Assembly (NCBI GenBank): GCA_009746045.1
Contig: RPFO01001483.1
Coordinates: 84,501 to 148,500 of the forward strand
Direction of reading: 5' to 3'
Origin: Mesostigma viride
Lineage: Eukaryota; Streptophyta; Mesostigmatophyceae; Mesostigmatales; Mesostigmataceae
DNA: 64,000 bases
Part shown: piece after piece, positions 1-8,273 of the stretch
How positions within the stretch are numbered: position 1 is the first letter of the stretch
Layout of the letters: the number at the start of each line of letters is the position of its first letter
The notes under the pieces: generated by a model
What the model saw: only the letters and a program-made list of their open reading frames with translations
The model's database searches: none
What the model was told of the DNA's origin: nothing
Program-made: the position numbers and the translations under genes

Positions 1-455
1 TTGTGGTGTTTCCATGTTAAGATGTTTTTAGCAGACTGCAACGCGTTTCGCATTTTCGTTTCCAGTTCCCAGCGCGGTGTTGTGTTAGGCGTGTCTGGTC
101 ACTGCCGCCGTCTGAACCGTGGGCAATCGCGGACATGCCGACCAGGCAACCCTGTTGGTAGCAACTCGGGGACAGTCGGGTAGCACTCTGTGGCTCAGTG
201 TCGAAGCGGCTCTGTCACGTGTCGTTTCTGGCATGCGGCCGCTCAGGATTGGCAGCATGGCGATGTGTTATGTCGTCATTCGTGGTTTTCGTCTGATGTA
301 CCTGTCCAGCGATCGTAAATCAGGAGAACCCCCCTTTTTAAGCTGGTCAGGCTTATCCACTGCCATAGTGCAATTTTTGTGTGCCATGTGCGTGTGCGAA
401 TGGGTTGTCCATGCTCACATGCGTGGGTGTACGTGTCTGGGCGACCACCCCCCAG
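1..455. other. Probable intron upstream of the first visible eIF3j exon
   Basis: No convincing coding segment is seen here. The stretch ends in a C-rich tract and AG at 454-455, directly before the first recognisable eIF3j exon. The acidic N-terminal coding part expected for eIF3j is not in these bases, so earlier exons should lie outside the window. Confidence 0.5.
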
Positions 456-2269
456 GCTGGTGGAGGAGGCAGACTACAAAGCCACACAGGAGCTGTTCAA
501 GGGGACCAGCGGCGCGGCCAAGAGCATCGACGACTTCATCCCGAAGACGCTGGCCGACTTCCAAGCGCTCGGCGAGTTGGTGGCCGCCAAGGTCACGCCC
601 TTTGAGGTGGGTGGTGGTGAAAAGGCTGCGCCCTTTGAGGTGGTGGGGGGGGAAATGGTCACGCCCTTTCAGGTGGGTGTGGGGAAAAGGTCACGCCCTT
701 TCAGGTGGGTGTGGGGAAAAGGTCACGCCCTTTCAGGTGGGTGTGGGGAAAAGGTCACGCCCTTTCAGGTGGGTGTGGGGAAAAGGTCACGCCCTATGAG
801 GTGGGTGTGGGGAAAAGGTCACGCACTTTCAGGTGGGTGGGTGGGTGGGTGGGTGGGTGGGTGGGTGGGTGGGTGGGTGGGTGGGTGGGTGGGCGGGCCG
901 GCGGGCGGGCGGGCGGGCGGGCGTGGGCGGGCGGGCGGGCGGGCGCGCGGGCTCGTTCTTTCCTCCTCTTCACGCTTTCAACCCCCCTATGGGCCACTGC
1001 GTGCGTTCTGTCACCCGGTGCTGGCATGCCCTGTCCCTTCGCCTTCGCCTCTGCGCAGAAAGAGCCTCCAGCCCTCCACTAGCTGGGGTAGGGACCAAGG
1101 GCCCCCTTCATGGCACTCCACCATTGCTGTCACCCTCCTCGCACTGGCATCCCCTCTTTATCACTATATGCATGCTCTCTTGAGCGTGCGCGGAAGAGCC
1201 TCCACCACATGGAGCTGCCTTCACGCTCCGCTTGTCCCCCGGGTGCGTGCAATCCCACCGTGGCTAACAAATGCATGGCCCGCCACGCCCCCACGGTCCC
1301 CTCTGTGCGCGCGCAGAAGAGCCTCCACTACCTGGAGCTGCTCAAGGCGCTCGTGCGCGCGGCCACGGCGGGCATCAACTCGGAGAAGGTCAAGGAGCTG
1401 GGCGCGTCGGTCACGGTGATCGCCAACAACAAGCTCAAGGATGAGAAGGCCGCGCACGGGGAGGGCAAGAAGAAGAAGACGGCAGGTGAGGATGGCAGCG
1501 ATGGCAGGCATCTCAAGGCAGCCGCTAGAATATGATGGTCTTGTATGCGTGAGGGGCAGTTTCTCAGTAGAAGACTGTGGGTGAGATGTAGCAATGGCTT
1601 GGCAAGGAGGCAAGCACTTGTAACTTCTATGAACGCGCGGGGGTGTGGCAGCGGTATCTGTGGCAAGGGGGGTTGTCACAGGGGGCTTATGCTGGCCGCA
1701 GCATTGTGCATGTATAGCCTAAGAGGGAACCTCTCAGAGGATCTGCATCCCTTGCTGCCTTCTGATTGCTTGGGGAATGTTCCTGCTGCAAGTCTTGTTC
1801 TTCTTTTCATTGATCAGGTGATCGGTGGCTGTGGCGGTTTTTCTTTCTCATTGTGCCCTCGCGTACTTGTGTTCAGATTTTTGCGGCCGCCCAGTTGTCG
1901 CACGCGCTTGGTGGTGTGGATTGTTGGAGTGGTTGGTGGGAATCGGGGGTCTATAGGATGGCGCCATTGGCAAGCTTGCCTGCCTGACAGATGTTACGTG
2001 TCAGCATGGCTGCTATGTGATGCGGCTAGCAATAATGGACCCATCAGTCACAGTCCTTTGTGTGCCAATGGTCCTAGCCCTTAACCCACACGGAAAAATG
2101 CTACATGCGGGCGTTGCCTTTTCACATGTCATCGTGCGTGTTTGTTTCCGCAGCCGCCAAGGGCAAGAAGAACCTCAACCTGGACGCGGAGGAAGACAAC
2201 CTCGCGGTGGAGGCGGACGACGGCTGGGATGGGGAGGATGGCTACGATGATGGCTATGACTTTATGTAG
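456..2269 (+). CDS. EIF3J: Eukaryotic translation initiation factor 3 subunit J (eIF3j/Hcr1), 3' part, three exons
   Basis: eIF3j is a loosely bound eIF3 subunit that sits near the mRNA entry channel of the 40S ribosome and acts in initiation and recycling. Three exons are visible: 456-606 (starts in phase 2, ends in phase 0), 1317-1485 (ends in phase 1) and 2154-2269 (stop TAG 2267-2269). All borders are GT/AG and the phases agree. Recognition rests on three family signatures in order: the block around DDFIPKTLADFQALGELVAAK, the block SLHYLELLKALVRAA with a K-rich stretch after it, and the acidic tail ending in GYDDGYDFM. Human eIF3j ends in a very similar acidic D/Y-rich ...DFM. The N-terminus lies upstream of the window, so the gene is partial. 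An AATAAA follows at 2441. The main oddity is the donor of exon 456-606, which is the first unit of a minisatellite. Confidence 0.85.
588..840 (+). repeat. Minisatellite derived from an exon-intron junction
   Basis: About eight tandem units of roughly 31 bp. Each carries a core like GGTCACGCCCTTTCAGGTGG followed by GTGTGGGGAAAA. The first unit is the last coding bases of the eIF3j exon plus its donor (GAG|GTGGGT at 604-612). Every later unit therefore carries its own potential 5' splice site inside intron 1. Confidence 0.85.
830..950 (+). repeat. (GGGT)n followed by (GGGC)n microsatellite
   Basis: About sixteen GGGT units pass into GGGC/GGGCGGGC units inside the same eIF3j intron. On the sense strand this is a run of G-triplets that could form G-quadruplexes in DNA and in the pre-mRNA. 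Confidence 0.9.
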
Positions 2270-2440
2270 GGCTAGCACGCGCACTCGCGTTTGGTGTTGT
2301 CGGTCCCAAGGACATTTGGCCTTTGGGGATGTGTGGCACCCGGTCGGATGACCCGGCTTCGCTCTAGGTAGGTGTTGCCATGCGAGAGTGAGCGCAGGTA
2401 TGTTAGGTGCGATAAATGCAACATGATGAGCATCGCAAAT

Positions 2441-2446
2441 AATAAA
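2441..2446 (+). promoter_or_regulatory. Candidate poly(A) signal of the eIF3j gene
   Basis: A perfect AATAAA lies 172 bases after the eIF3j stop codon. Position and sequence fit a canonical polyadenylation signal; use in this organism is inferred. Confidence 0.4.
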
Positions 2447-2469
2447 GAGCTGCTTTGGTGCCATGGGAA

Positions 2470-3430
2470 GGGATGTTGGATCCGGGCGTACATTGCAGAC
2501 AACCGCTGCATCTAGAGTATCAAGTGTTTGAAGAGGGTCGTCCCAAAATGCTGTAAAGCAGCGTGGACAACATTTCTGCAGAACAAGCGCTCGACCGCTG
2601 CACTATCAAGGAGACAACCAGCGCACTATGCCCAAGCTAGCTGACCCCATGTGTAGGATTGGGGTCACCCTCGTTAAACGTAGCATGAACGCTCGAAGAA
2701 CGGATTGTTCCAACAGTTTATACGGCTGTCAAAAAGCGTGTGCAATTGTTCAAGTATCTTTTTCCCGTTGCACATGCATTAGTCACGTCCATCGATTTGT
2801 CACGCAGGACTTCCCACTGGCCGGGGGGGGGGGGCGCAAGCCCCACCCGCGTCAAGGAAATATTGTGGGCCAGCCAGCGGTCAAGGCCCTGACAGGCGCC
2901 GTGCCGTGCCCCGTGTGCTCCACCGGGGTGCGCTGCCGCTGGCCGCCGATCCGGTCGAGGTGGTACCACATTTCCTTGCCCTGGTTGCGAGCTTGGCAGG
3001 CCTTGGCATCCACGATGCACTGGGCCGCCCGTCTGCGTCCTGAGCACACGTGTGCGTAGGGCGGCCTTGATCGAGCACTGGTTTCAGCAGCGGGTCCCGG
3101 TTAGAACTTTACGCTTGAGGCGGTGCCGGGCAGCCAGGACTTCGGGGGCCTGCCGGTAGAGCGGGCCGGGGCGGCGGGGGGGCATGGCCGTCAGATGCCG
3201 GGCCGCAAGCAGCGGGGTGCAGGCCACAAAGCCCGCAAATGAAACATGGTGGCGTTGGGAGCACGGCCTTGGCCAGCGCGTCGGCGTCAGCCTGCCCATA
3301 TATGGCCTAGCTAGCCAGTAGCCCATTACTGACACCCGCCAGCCAAGCTATTCTGATCAGGCACTCCGCAAAGGTGAATTTAACCATTTGCGTCCAGTGC
3401 CGGGCCGCGGAAAACGCGGAAAAACGCGAT
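2470..3430. other. Intergenic DNA without a recognisable gene
   Basis: Contains a G-run at 2822-2834 and GC-rich short open frames on both strands, none with a recognisable family signature. The minus-strand frame at 2850-3050 looks somewhat protein-like but has no splice context or known motif. It may be decayed mobile DNA. Confidence 0.4.
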
Positions 3431-3441
3431 CTGCAAATGAA

Positions 3442-3498
3442 TCCGACCGGAATCGAACTGGGGACCTCTCGCACCAATTTTGCTGACTATAGGACGGA
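3442..3498 (-). other. Truncated tRNA-like sequence with Pol III B-box
   Basis: On the minus strand the ends pair as a seven-base acceptor-like stem (TCCGTCC with GGTCGGA, one mismatch). A T-arm-like AGTTCGATTCC matches the B-box consensus, and an A-box-like TAGTCAGC lies near the 5' end. At 57 nt it is too short for a tRNA and no anticodon arm is visible. It is probably a tRNA-derived SINE head or a deleted tRNA. Confidence 0.3.
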
Positions 3499-3689
3499 CG
3501 TCTCCGGTTACCATGGCATCGCCAACTTACACCTACAGTCATCCGCAAAAGTTCTCCTGTCCCGGGGGAGTGATGCAAGCCTTTCGGATTTGGTACTAGA
3601 TAAATCACCTAGCAATGTTTGCCGCCTAGCAATAGCACTTTTTTGCTCACGCCTAGCAATGCAATGCTCACACGGGTCTTAATGCACCG

Positions 3690-3890
3690 GCCACAGTGAT
3701 AACCGGATCGTTTAGACGTGTCCGATCGCACCTGTGGCATGCCAGTGGCATGAGGGAGGGGGGGGTCTCTACCCCCTTCCTGTCGCGTGCATGCACTGAC
3801 ATGCACAGGGCAAGCTCTTTGGTGCTCCACCGGACTCCCCAACGGGAGCACCGGTGTTCATTTTTATTCGATCATTTTAATGATCAATAT
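3690..3890 (+). mobile_element. SINE-like fragment with conserved 3' hairpin
   Basis: Shares a G-rich block, a C-rich block and a 3' hairpin with the minus-strand sequence at 24393-24600 and with the small insertion at 8061-8235. The hairpin at 3831-3862 has nested stems: GGTGCTCC pairs with GGGAGCACC, and inside it CTCCC-CAAC-GGGAG. An A/T-rich tail follows. It looks like a short retroelement sharing its 3' end with the HAL1-like family. Confidence 0.5.
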
Positions 3891-3899
3891 GGGGAAAAA

Positions 3900-5515
3900 A
3901 TTGCAAGACATCTACTACCCTACCCGGCACCGTCGCGACCGACACCATCGTCCGCAACCTCCTTAATTCGAGCAGCACGTGACCCCCCTAGTTATTATAA
4001 ATAGTGACGGAACCTTTTTGCCACTTGGGCAATTAGGTCCGTCACTATTTATCCGGCGAAAACCACTCGCCGGCATCTATTCCGCGTTAAGTTCACGTGA
4101 ACTACACGCGGAATTGATGCCGGCGAGTGGTTTTCGCCGGATAAATAGTGACGGACCTAATTGCCCAAGTGGCAAAAAGGTTCCGTCACTAACTCCCCTC
4201 GCTGCAGATGTGGCGGCAATGGGCGGCACACTGGCTGCTGAGCTCCCTCACCCGTTTCCACCACCGTCACCTCCACCTGACCACGTACCTCCTCGCCTCC
4301 ACCTCCACTGCCACCTCCACCTCCACCGCCGCGGCCTCAAAGCCCAGCTCCTCGACATCGACCAGCGCCTCAAGGACACCACCATCGCCATCGAGTGCCT
4401 GCAAAACACCGCAGGCATCACCGCCCAGGCAGTGAAGGATCATTGCCGCCAAGCCAGCCTCCGCTGGCCCAGGCGGCGACGCCCCTCCCCCCCAGACCTG
4501 GGCGTGACTTGCTGAAGCACCACACCACCCGTCCACCACCTCCACCATCGCGGCACAGCTCAAGCAAAAAGCCCTCGACCTCCGCGAGGAGGCCGACCGC
4601 ACCCAGCGCAGCGCCACAATGTCATCATCAAGCACTTCGACCCTAGCCGGCAGATTAGACCTCGGCGACTCTTCTCACGGCATTTAGGCGCGACATTCTT
4701 GCCCCCATGCAACTCACTGGTGAGCTGCGGATGTTGGCTGCCCGCCTTCCCCGCGCTCGGGGTAAGGCTGGCCCGGCCCCTGTGCTCCTCACCGGCCTTT
4801 AAGTACATGGCGGATAAGCCGTCGTTCCTTAATTAAATGCCGCAAGAAGCTCTCGAGGACTCACTACAGGCTGGACGACGACTTGACCCTGGCCCAGCAA
4901 CAACGGCGACGCGAGCTATGGCCGACCTACCTCCGGCTCCGGCAGAGCGCAGGTGGGAAACCGGTATACTGGAGGGGGGACGTCATCTGGACACGTCGAC
5001 CACAAGCCCTGGCAGGCACCCCCTGCCACCCCAGCAAACCCAGTCTAGGGAATATAGCAGTAGTGCAGATTAGTAAGGCTTAGCATAGCAAGTGGCCCAC
5101 GCGCATGTGCGCCCATAATGGCCCCCAATGGATGATGCTTTCACGGAAGTTGGCCACGCTCTGCCTATAATGGGACTCCCCATGGATGATGCATTAAGAT
5201 TTTAGCCCAGCTCTGCCCATGCAGAGAGTCACTCTCTGATGAGAAACCATGCCCTAGCCTTTGTATAGCCATGATGATCTTCCCCCCTATGTCTGCGCCT
5301 TTAGGTAGGTGCTGGAATACATAGTGACCAGTGTGCAGGTGCACTTTGTGCACTCAGAGCAGGTGTAGTTTACACCCTACCCTTGCAGGAAGTAGCCCAG
5401 AGTGTATTAAAAGCCATATATGCCCAGCTTCCCTCCACCCCATCCATCATGGAATATATGTGCTACATGACCTCCCCACGGAGGCATGTTATAATTTAAT
5501 TTAAAATTTAATTTA
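3900..5515 (+). pseudogene. HAL1-like copy A, decayed ORF1 and 3' end
   Basis: The sequence aligns through most of its length with the better copy at 6045-8030: the segment around GCAGATGTGGCGGC, the coiled-coil part, the R-rich block before LDDDL, and the C-terminal YW motif are all present. Frameshifts break the frame repeatedly. The 5' part is interrupted by a TA-flanked MITE (4004-4189). The 3' end carries the hairpin CCTCC-CCAC-GGAGG (5471-5484) followed by an AATTTAATTT-type tail. No reverse-transcriptase ORF lies between ORF1 and the tail. Confidence 0.7.
4004..4189 (+). mobile_element. Palindromic MITE with TA target duplication (mariner-type)
   Basis: 186 bp, almost a perfect palindrome: arms of about 84 bp with one mismatch around a short centre near 4096. 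It starts GTGACGGAACC, ends GGTTCCGTCAC, and is flanked on each side by TA (4002-4003 and 4190-4191). TA duplications and this size fit Tc1/mariner-type MITEs. It sits inside HAL1-like copy A and so is younger than that copy. Confidence 0.75.
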
Positions 5516-5525
5516 ATTTTTTTCA

Positions 5526-5600
5526 ATGCCCAGCTTCTCAGGGATATGTGCTTCATATACTCCCAACGGAGTTATGTTCCAATTCAATTCAATTCAATTG
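5526..5600 (+). mobile_element. Second, 5'-truncated HAL1-like 3' end
   Basis: Repeats the last part of the family 3' UTR directly behind the tail of copy A. It has hairpin ACTCC-CAAC-GGAGT (5559-5572) and a (CAATT)n tail at about 5580-5600. It is either an insertion into the first tail or a duplication made during reverse transcription. Confidence 0.55.
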
Positions 5601-5635
5601 ACCACGTATGTACCACGTTATTTAGAGACAACTAT

Positions 5636-5750
5636 TATAGCTAGCTAGCCACATGGCTGAAATCTTATCATAAGCAAGATAACTATTATATTGTCTCCTT
5701 GATTATATAGCTAGCTAGCCACATGGCTGAAATCTTATCATCAAGGAGAC
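5636..5750 (+). repeat. Direct repeat of about 33 bp
   Basis: The segment beginning TAGCTAGCTAGCCACATGGC and running to CTTATCAT occurs twice (about 5638-5671 and 5707-5742). A short inverted pair, GTCTCCTTGAT / ATCAAGGAGAC, lies between and after. No gene is seen from 5600 to 6044. Confidence 0.7.
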
Positions 5751-6044
5751 AAGCTTAGCTAGTCCCCCATCATGTTCACTCTTAGCACACAAAATATTTG
5801 CAGCTACCTAATCATCGGCCGGGGGTTGATGTATTAATCCTGAGTGATTCGCATGGCGGGGCGCATCCAACATCCACCCTGCTGATCATGTATGCTCAAA
5901 TGATTGATGAACAGCGAAATAGCATAAAATTCCAAGCAATAAAAATGACTGATTACATGGCAAAACATCGTACCCCCCCAACTAATGTGAAATAAGCTTA
6001 TACCAGCATGCTATGCAGACCGGCCACCCGGGCATGAGCTTGCA

Positions 6045-8030
6045 CCTGATATGGTTGCACCTGATATGGTTGCACGAGCCACGAGCCACGAGGTAGCCAT
6101 GGCTGTCGGAGCTCATAACTTTCACGTTTGAGCCCCGAATTCAGCTGTGAATATCACAATCGCTTCTTCTTTCTTAGACGCACATGCTGCTATAATTTTC
6201 CAAAGCTATAACGCACTATATGGCGAATAAACGCGCCTCGACGCAACGCAGCCTGGCGGCTGCGCTCGGCAATGAAAATACGTCTGCAGCCCCGGCAGCA
6301 GACTCGCCCTCAAGCCCGGACGGCAATATGGTGACACTAGTCGTGCACTGGTGGTTGCCCAGCCCCCTCACGGACTTGCCTCGCCCTCTGCATCGCCAGA
6401 GCCTAAACGTAGCCGCCCTGAGCATCCGCCCCCTGACGAGCCGGACTGGAAAGAAATAGACTTTGACGCCAAATCAGCTACATGGTGGACACAAGGCCGC
6501 GCAAATCCCATCCAGTTTATGAACGCCGTGTTCTTTGGGTCGCGCACCTCGCTTCTTGCCCTGCCAGGCAAGCACTTTTACGTCCAAGGCCGCATCATTA
6601 TGCCTACCCGCATGGATTCCCCGTCGGATCTGTCCAGCTACTCCCGCCCCCGCCTTCAGCTCCTCGCCCTCTGCTGCCTCCTCGGGCGCTTTGTCGCCGA
6701 CATCTGGGCCCCCCCCTCCACCTCCGAAATTCGCTCCATCATCAACAACGCCATCGAACAGCACGTGACACCCCTGGCCGCAGATGTGGCGGCCATGGGC
6801 GGCACGTTGGCTGCCGAGCTTCCCATCCTCTCCTCCACCACCACCGCCACCTCCAAGCTCCTCGCCTCCACCTCCACCACAACCGACGCCCTCACGGCCC
6901 AGCTTCTCGCCATCGACAAGCGCCTGCAGGACAATGCCATAGCCATCGAATGCTTGCAGAACACCGCCGGCATCACTGCTCAGGCGGTGAAGGACATCGC
7001 CGCTCGGCCAGCCCCTGCTGGCCCTGCCGGCGATGCTCCTCCCATCCCGACCTGGGCGGACATGCTTAAGCAACACGCCACCTCCACCACCTCCGCCGTC
7101 GCCGCCCAGCTTAAGCAGCAGACGCTGGACCTTCGCGAGGAGGCCGAGCTCGCCAAGCGCAGCCTTAACGTCATAGTCAAGCACTTCGACCCGCTGCAGG
7201 ACGAGACCTCCGAGACCCTTGCCCTGGCGTTTGAGAACAAAATCCTTGTCCCCATGGCTATCACTGGTAAGGGCAAGCCGCGGGGGGTGACCCGCCTTCC
7301 CCGCTCGCGGGGTAAGGCCGGCCCCTCCCCCTTGCTCCTCACCTTTGACACCATGGCGGATAAGATGGAGTTCCTCAAGTGTCGCAAGCGGCTTGGGGGA
7401 ACCGCCTACACGCTGGACGACGACTTGACCTTGACGCAGCAACAACGGCGACGGGAGTTATGGCCGACCTACCTCCAGCTTCGGCAGACGGCGGGGCAGA
7501 AGCCGGTCTACTGGAAGGGGGCGGACATCTACGTCGCCCACAAGCCCTGGCAGGCGACCCCTGCAACCCCAGCCACCCCAGCCACCCCAGCCTAGGGAAT
7601 ATATAGCAGTAGTGTAGACTAGAAAGCTTAGTGACGTGGCCATGTATGCCTACGTGATGGGCCCACACCCGCCCTTGCAATAGCCGTAGCAATGTCGAGT
7701 CATGCTTTGCCCATGCAGGGAGTTACCCCCTGCTGAGAGGCCATGTGTACCCTAGCTATAGCCTAGCCATGTGATACCTTCCACCCCATATGTCATGCAG
7801 GCCTTCTAGGCCCTCTCCTCAAGCCCCCCCTGGGTGCCTGTGCTTGTTTAGGAGGCATGAACCATCATGGAGGTGCAGGTGCACCTAGTGCACCCAGAGC
7901 AGGTGATAGTTGTACATCCTACACCTGCAGGTTGTCGCCCTGATTGTATTACAAACCCATAGATGCCCCTTTCTCAGGGCTATGTGTTACATATGCTCCC
8001 CACGGAGCTACTATTTTAATTAATTAATTA
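6045..8030 (+). mobile_element. HAL1-like retroelement copy B, full length with target-site duplication
   Basis: The element is bounded by an 11-bp perfect direct repeat ATGAGCTTGCA (6034-6044 and 8031-8041). The 5' end begins with two tandem copies of a CTGATATGGTTGCAC unit. One long ORF (6351-7595) is followed by about 400 bases of 3' UTR, then the hairpin GCTCC-CCAC-GGAGC (7995-8008) and a TTAATTAATTAA tail. The bounded unit has no room for a LINE endonuclease/reverse transcriptase, so it must move by the enzymes of another element. At least five further copies or fragments lie in the window. Confidence 0.85.
6351..7595 (+). CDS. L1 ORF1p-like RNA-binding protein of HAL1-like copy B
   Basis: A 414-residue open frame. 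The order resembles LINE-1 ORF1 proteins: a disordered P/S-rich N-terminus, a T/S/A-rich segment with heptad-like spacing (about 140-230), a predicted coil (about 240-280), an RRM-like stretch beginning NVIVKHFDP near 283, and a C-terminal block with TLDDDLTLTQQQRRRELWP and VYWKGADIYV (about 350-395) that matches the position and pattern of the ORF1p C-terminal domain. Known ORF1p forms trimers and binds RNA. That role is inferred for this protein. An upstream ATG (6220) opens another frame (MANKRAST...) whose start is also conserved in copy F, so the true N-terminus may lie there with a frameshift in this copy. A proline/threonine repeat ends the protein. Confidence 0.75.
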   Translation: MVAQPPHGLASPSASPEPKRSRPEHPPPDEPDWKEIDFDAKSATWWTQGRANPIQFMNAVFFGSRTSLLALPGKHFYVQGRIIMPTRMDSPSDLSSYSRPRLQLLALCCLLGRFVADIWAPPSTSEIRSIINNAIEQHVTPLAADVAAMGGTLAAELPILSSTTTATSKLLASTSTTTDALTAQLLAIDKRLQDNAIAIECLQNTAGITAQAVKDIAARPAPAGPAGDAPPIPTWADMLKQHATSTTSAVAAQLKQQTLDLREEAELAKRSLNVIVKHFDPLQDETSETLALAFENKILVPMAITGKGKPRGVTRLPRSRGKAGPSPLLLTFDTMADKMEFLKCRKRLGGTAYTLDDDLTLTQQQRRRELWPTYLQLRQTAGQKPVYWKGADIYVAHKPWQATPATPATPATPA

Positions 8031-8060
8031 ATGAGCTTGCAAACAAACTATCATGTGCCA

Positions 8061-8235
8061 CTATGGATTATTAATTGAACCTGTGGCGTGCCTTTTGAAC
8101 AAGGCAACGAGAGAAGGGGGGGGTCCCATGCCCCCTTCCTGCTGTCCATCAGACAGGAATGAAAGGTACCTACTCATAAGTTGGTACCCCATGACTCTCC
8201 CTACGGAGGCACACGAATGAATGAACTATTGAATA
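8061..8235 (+). mobile_element. SINE-sized insertion with 8-bp target duplication
   Basis: About 175 bp bounded by ATGTGCCA (8053-8060 and 8236-8243). It contains the G-run/C-run block shared with 3690-3890 and 24393-24600, the 3' hairpin CTCC-CTAC-GGAG with a U-G closing pair (8196-8209), and a (GAAT)n tail. It has no ORF. It lies just downstream of the stop codon of the minus-strand gene, probably in its 3' UTR region. Confidence 0.6.
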
Positions 8236-8273
8236 ATGTGCCATTCACACTCATCCTCATTCCTCGCCCTTCG

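Noticed and set aside
119..1419. Plus-strand ORFs running through the eIF3j exon, its donor minisatellite and the (GGGT)n tract
   Set aside because: Only the first 151 bases fit eIF3j; the rest is intronic repeat translated by chance.
2718..3078. Overlapping minus-strand ORFs with ACQARNQGKEMWYHLDRI
   Set aside because: Some protein-like composition, but no family, start or splice context; left as unannotated intergenic DNA.
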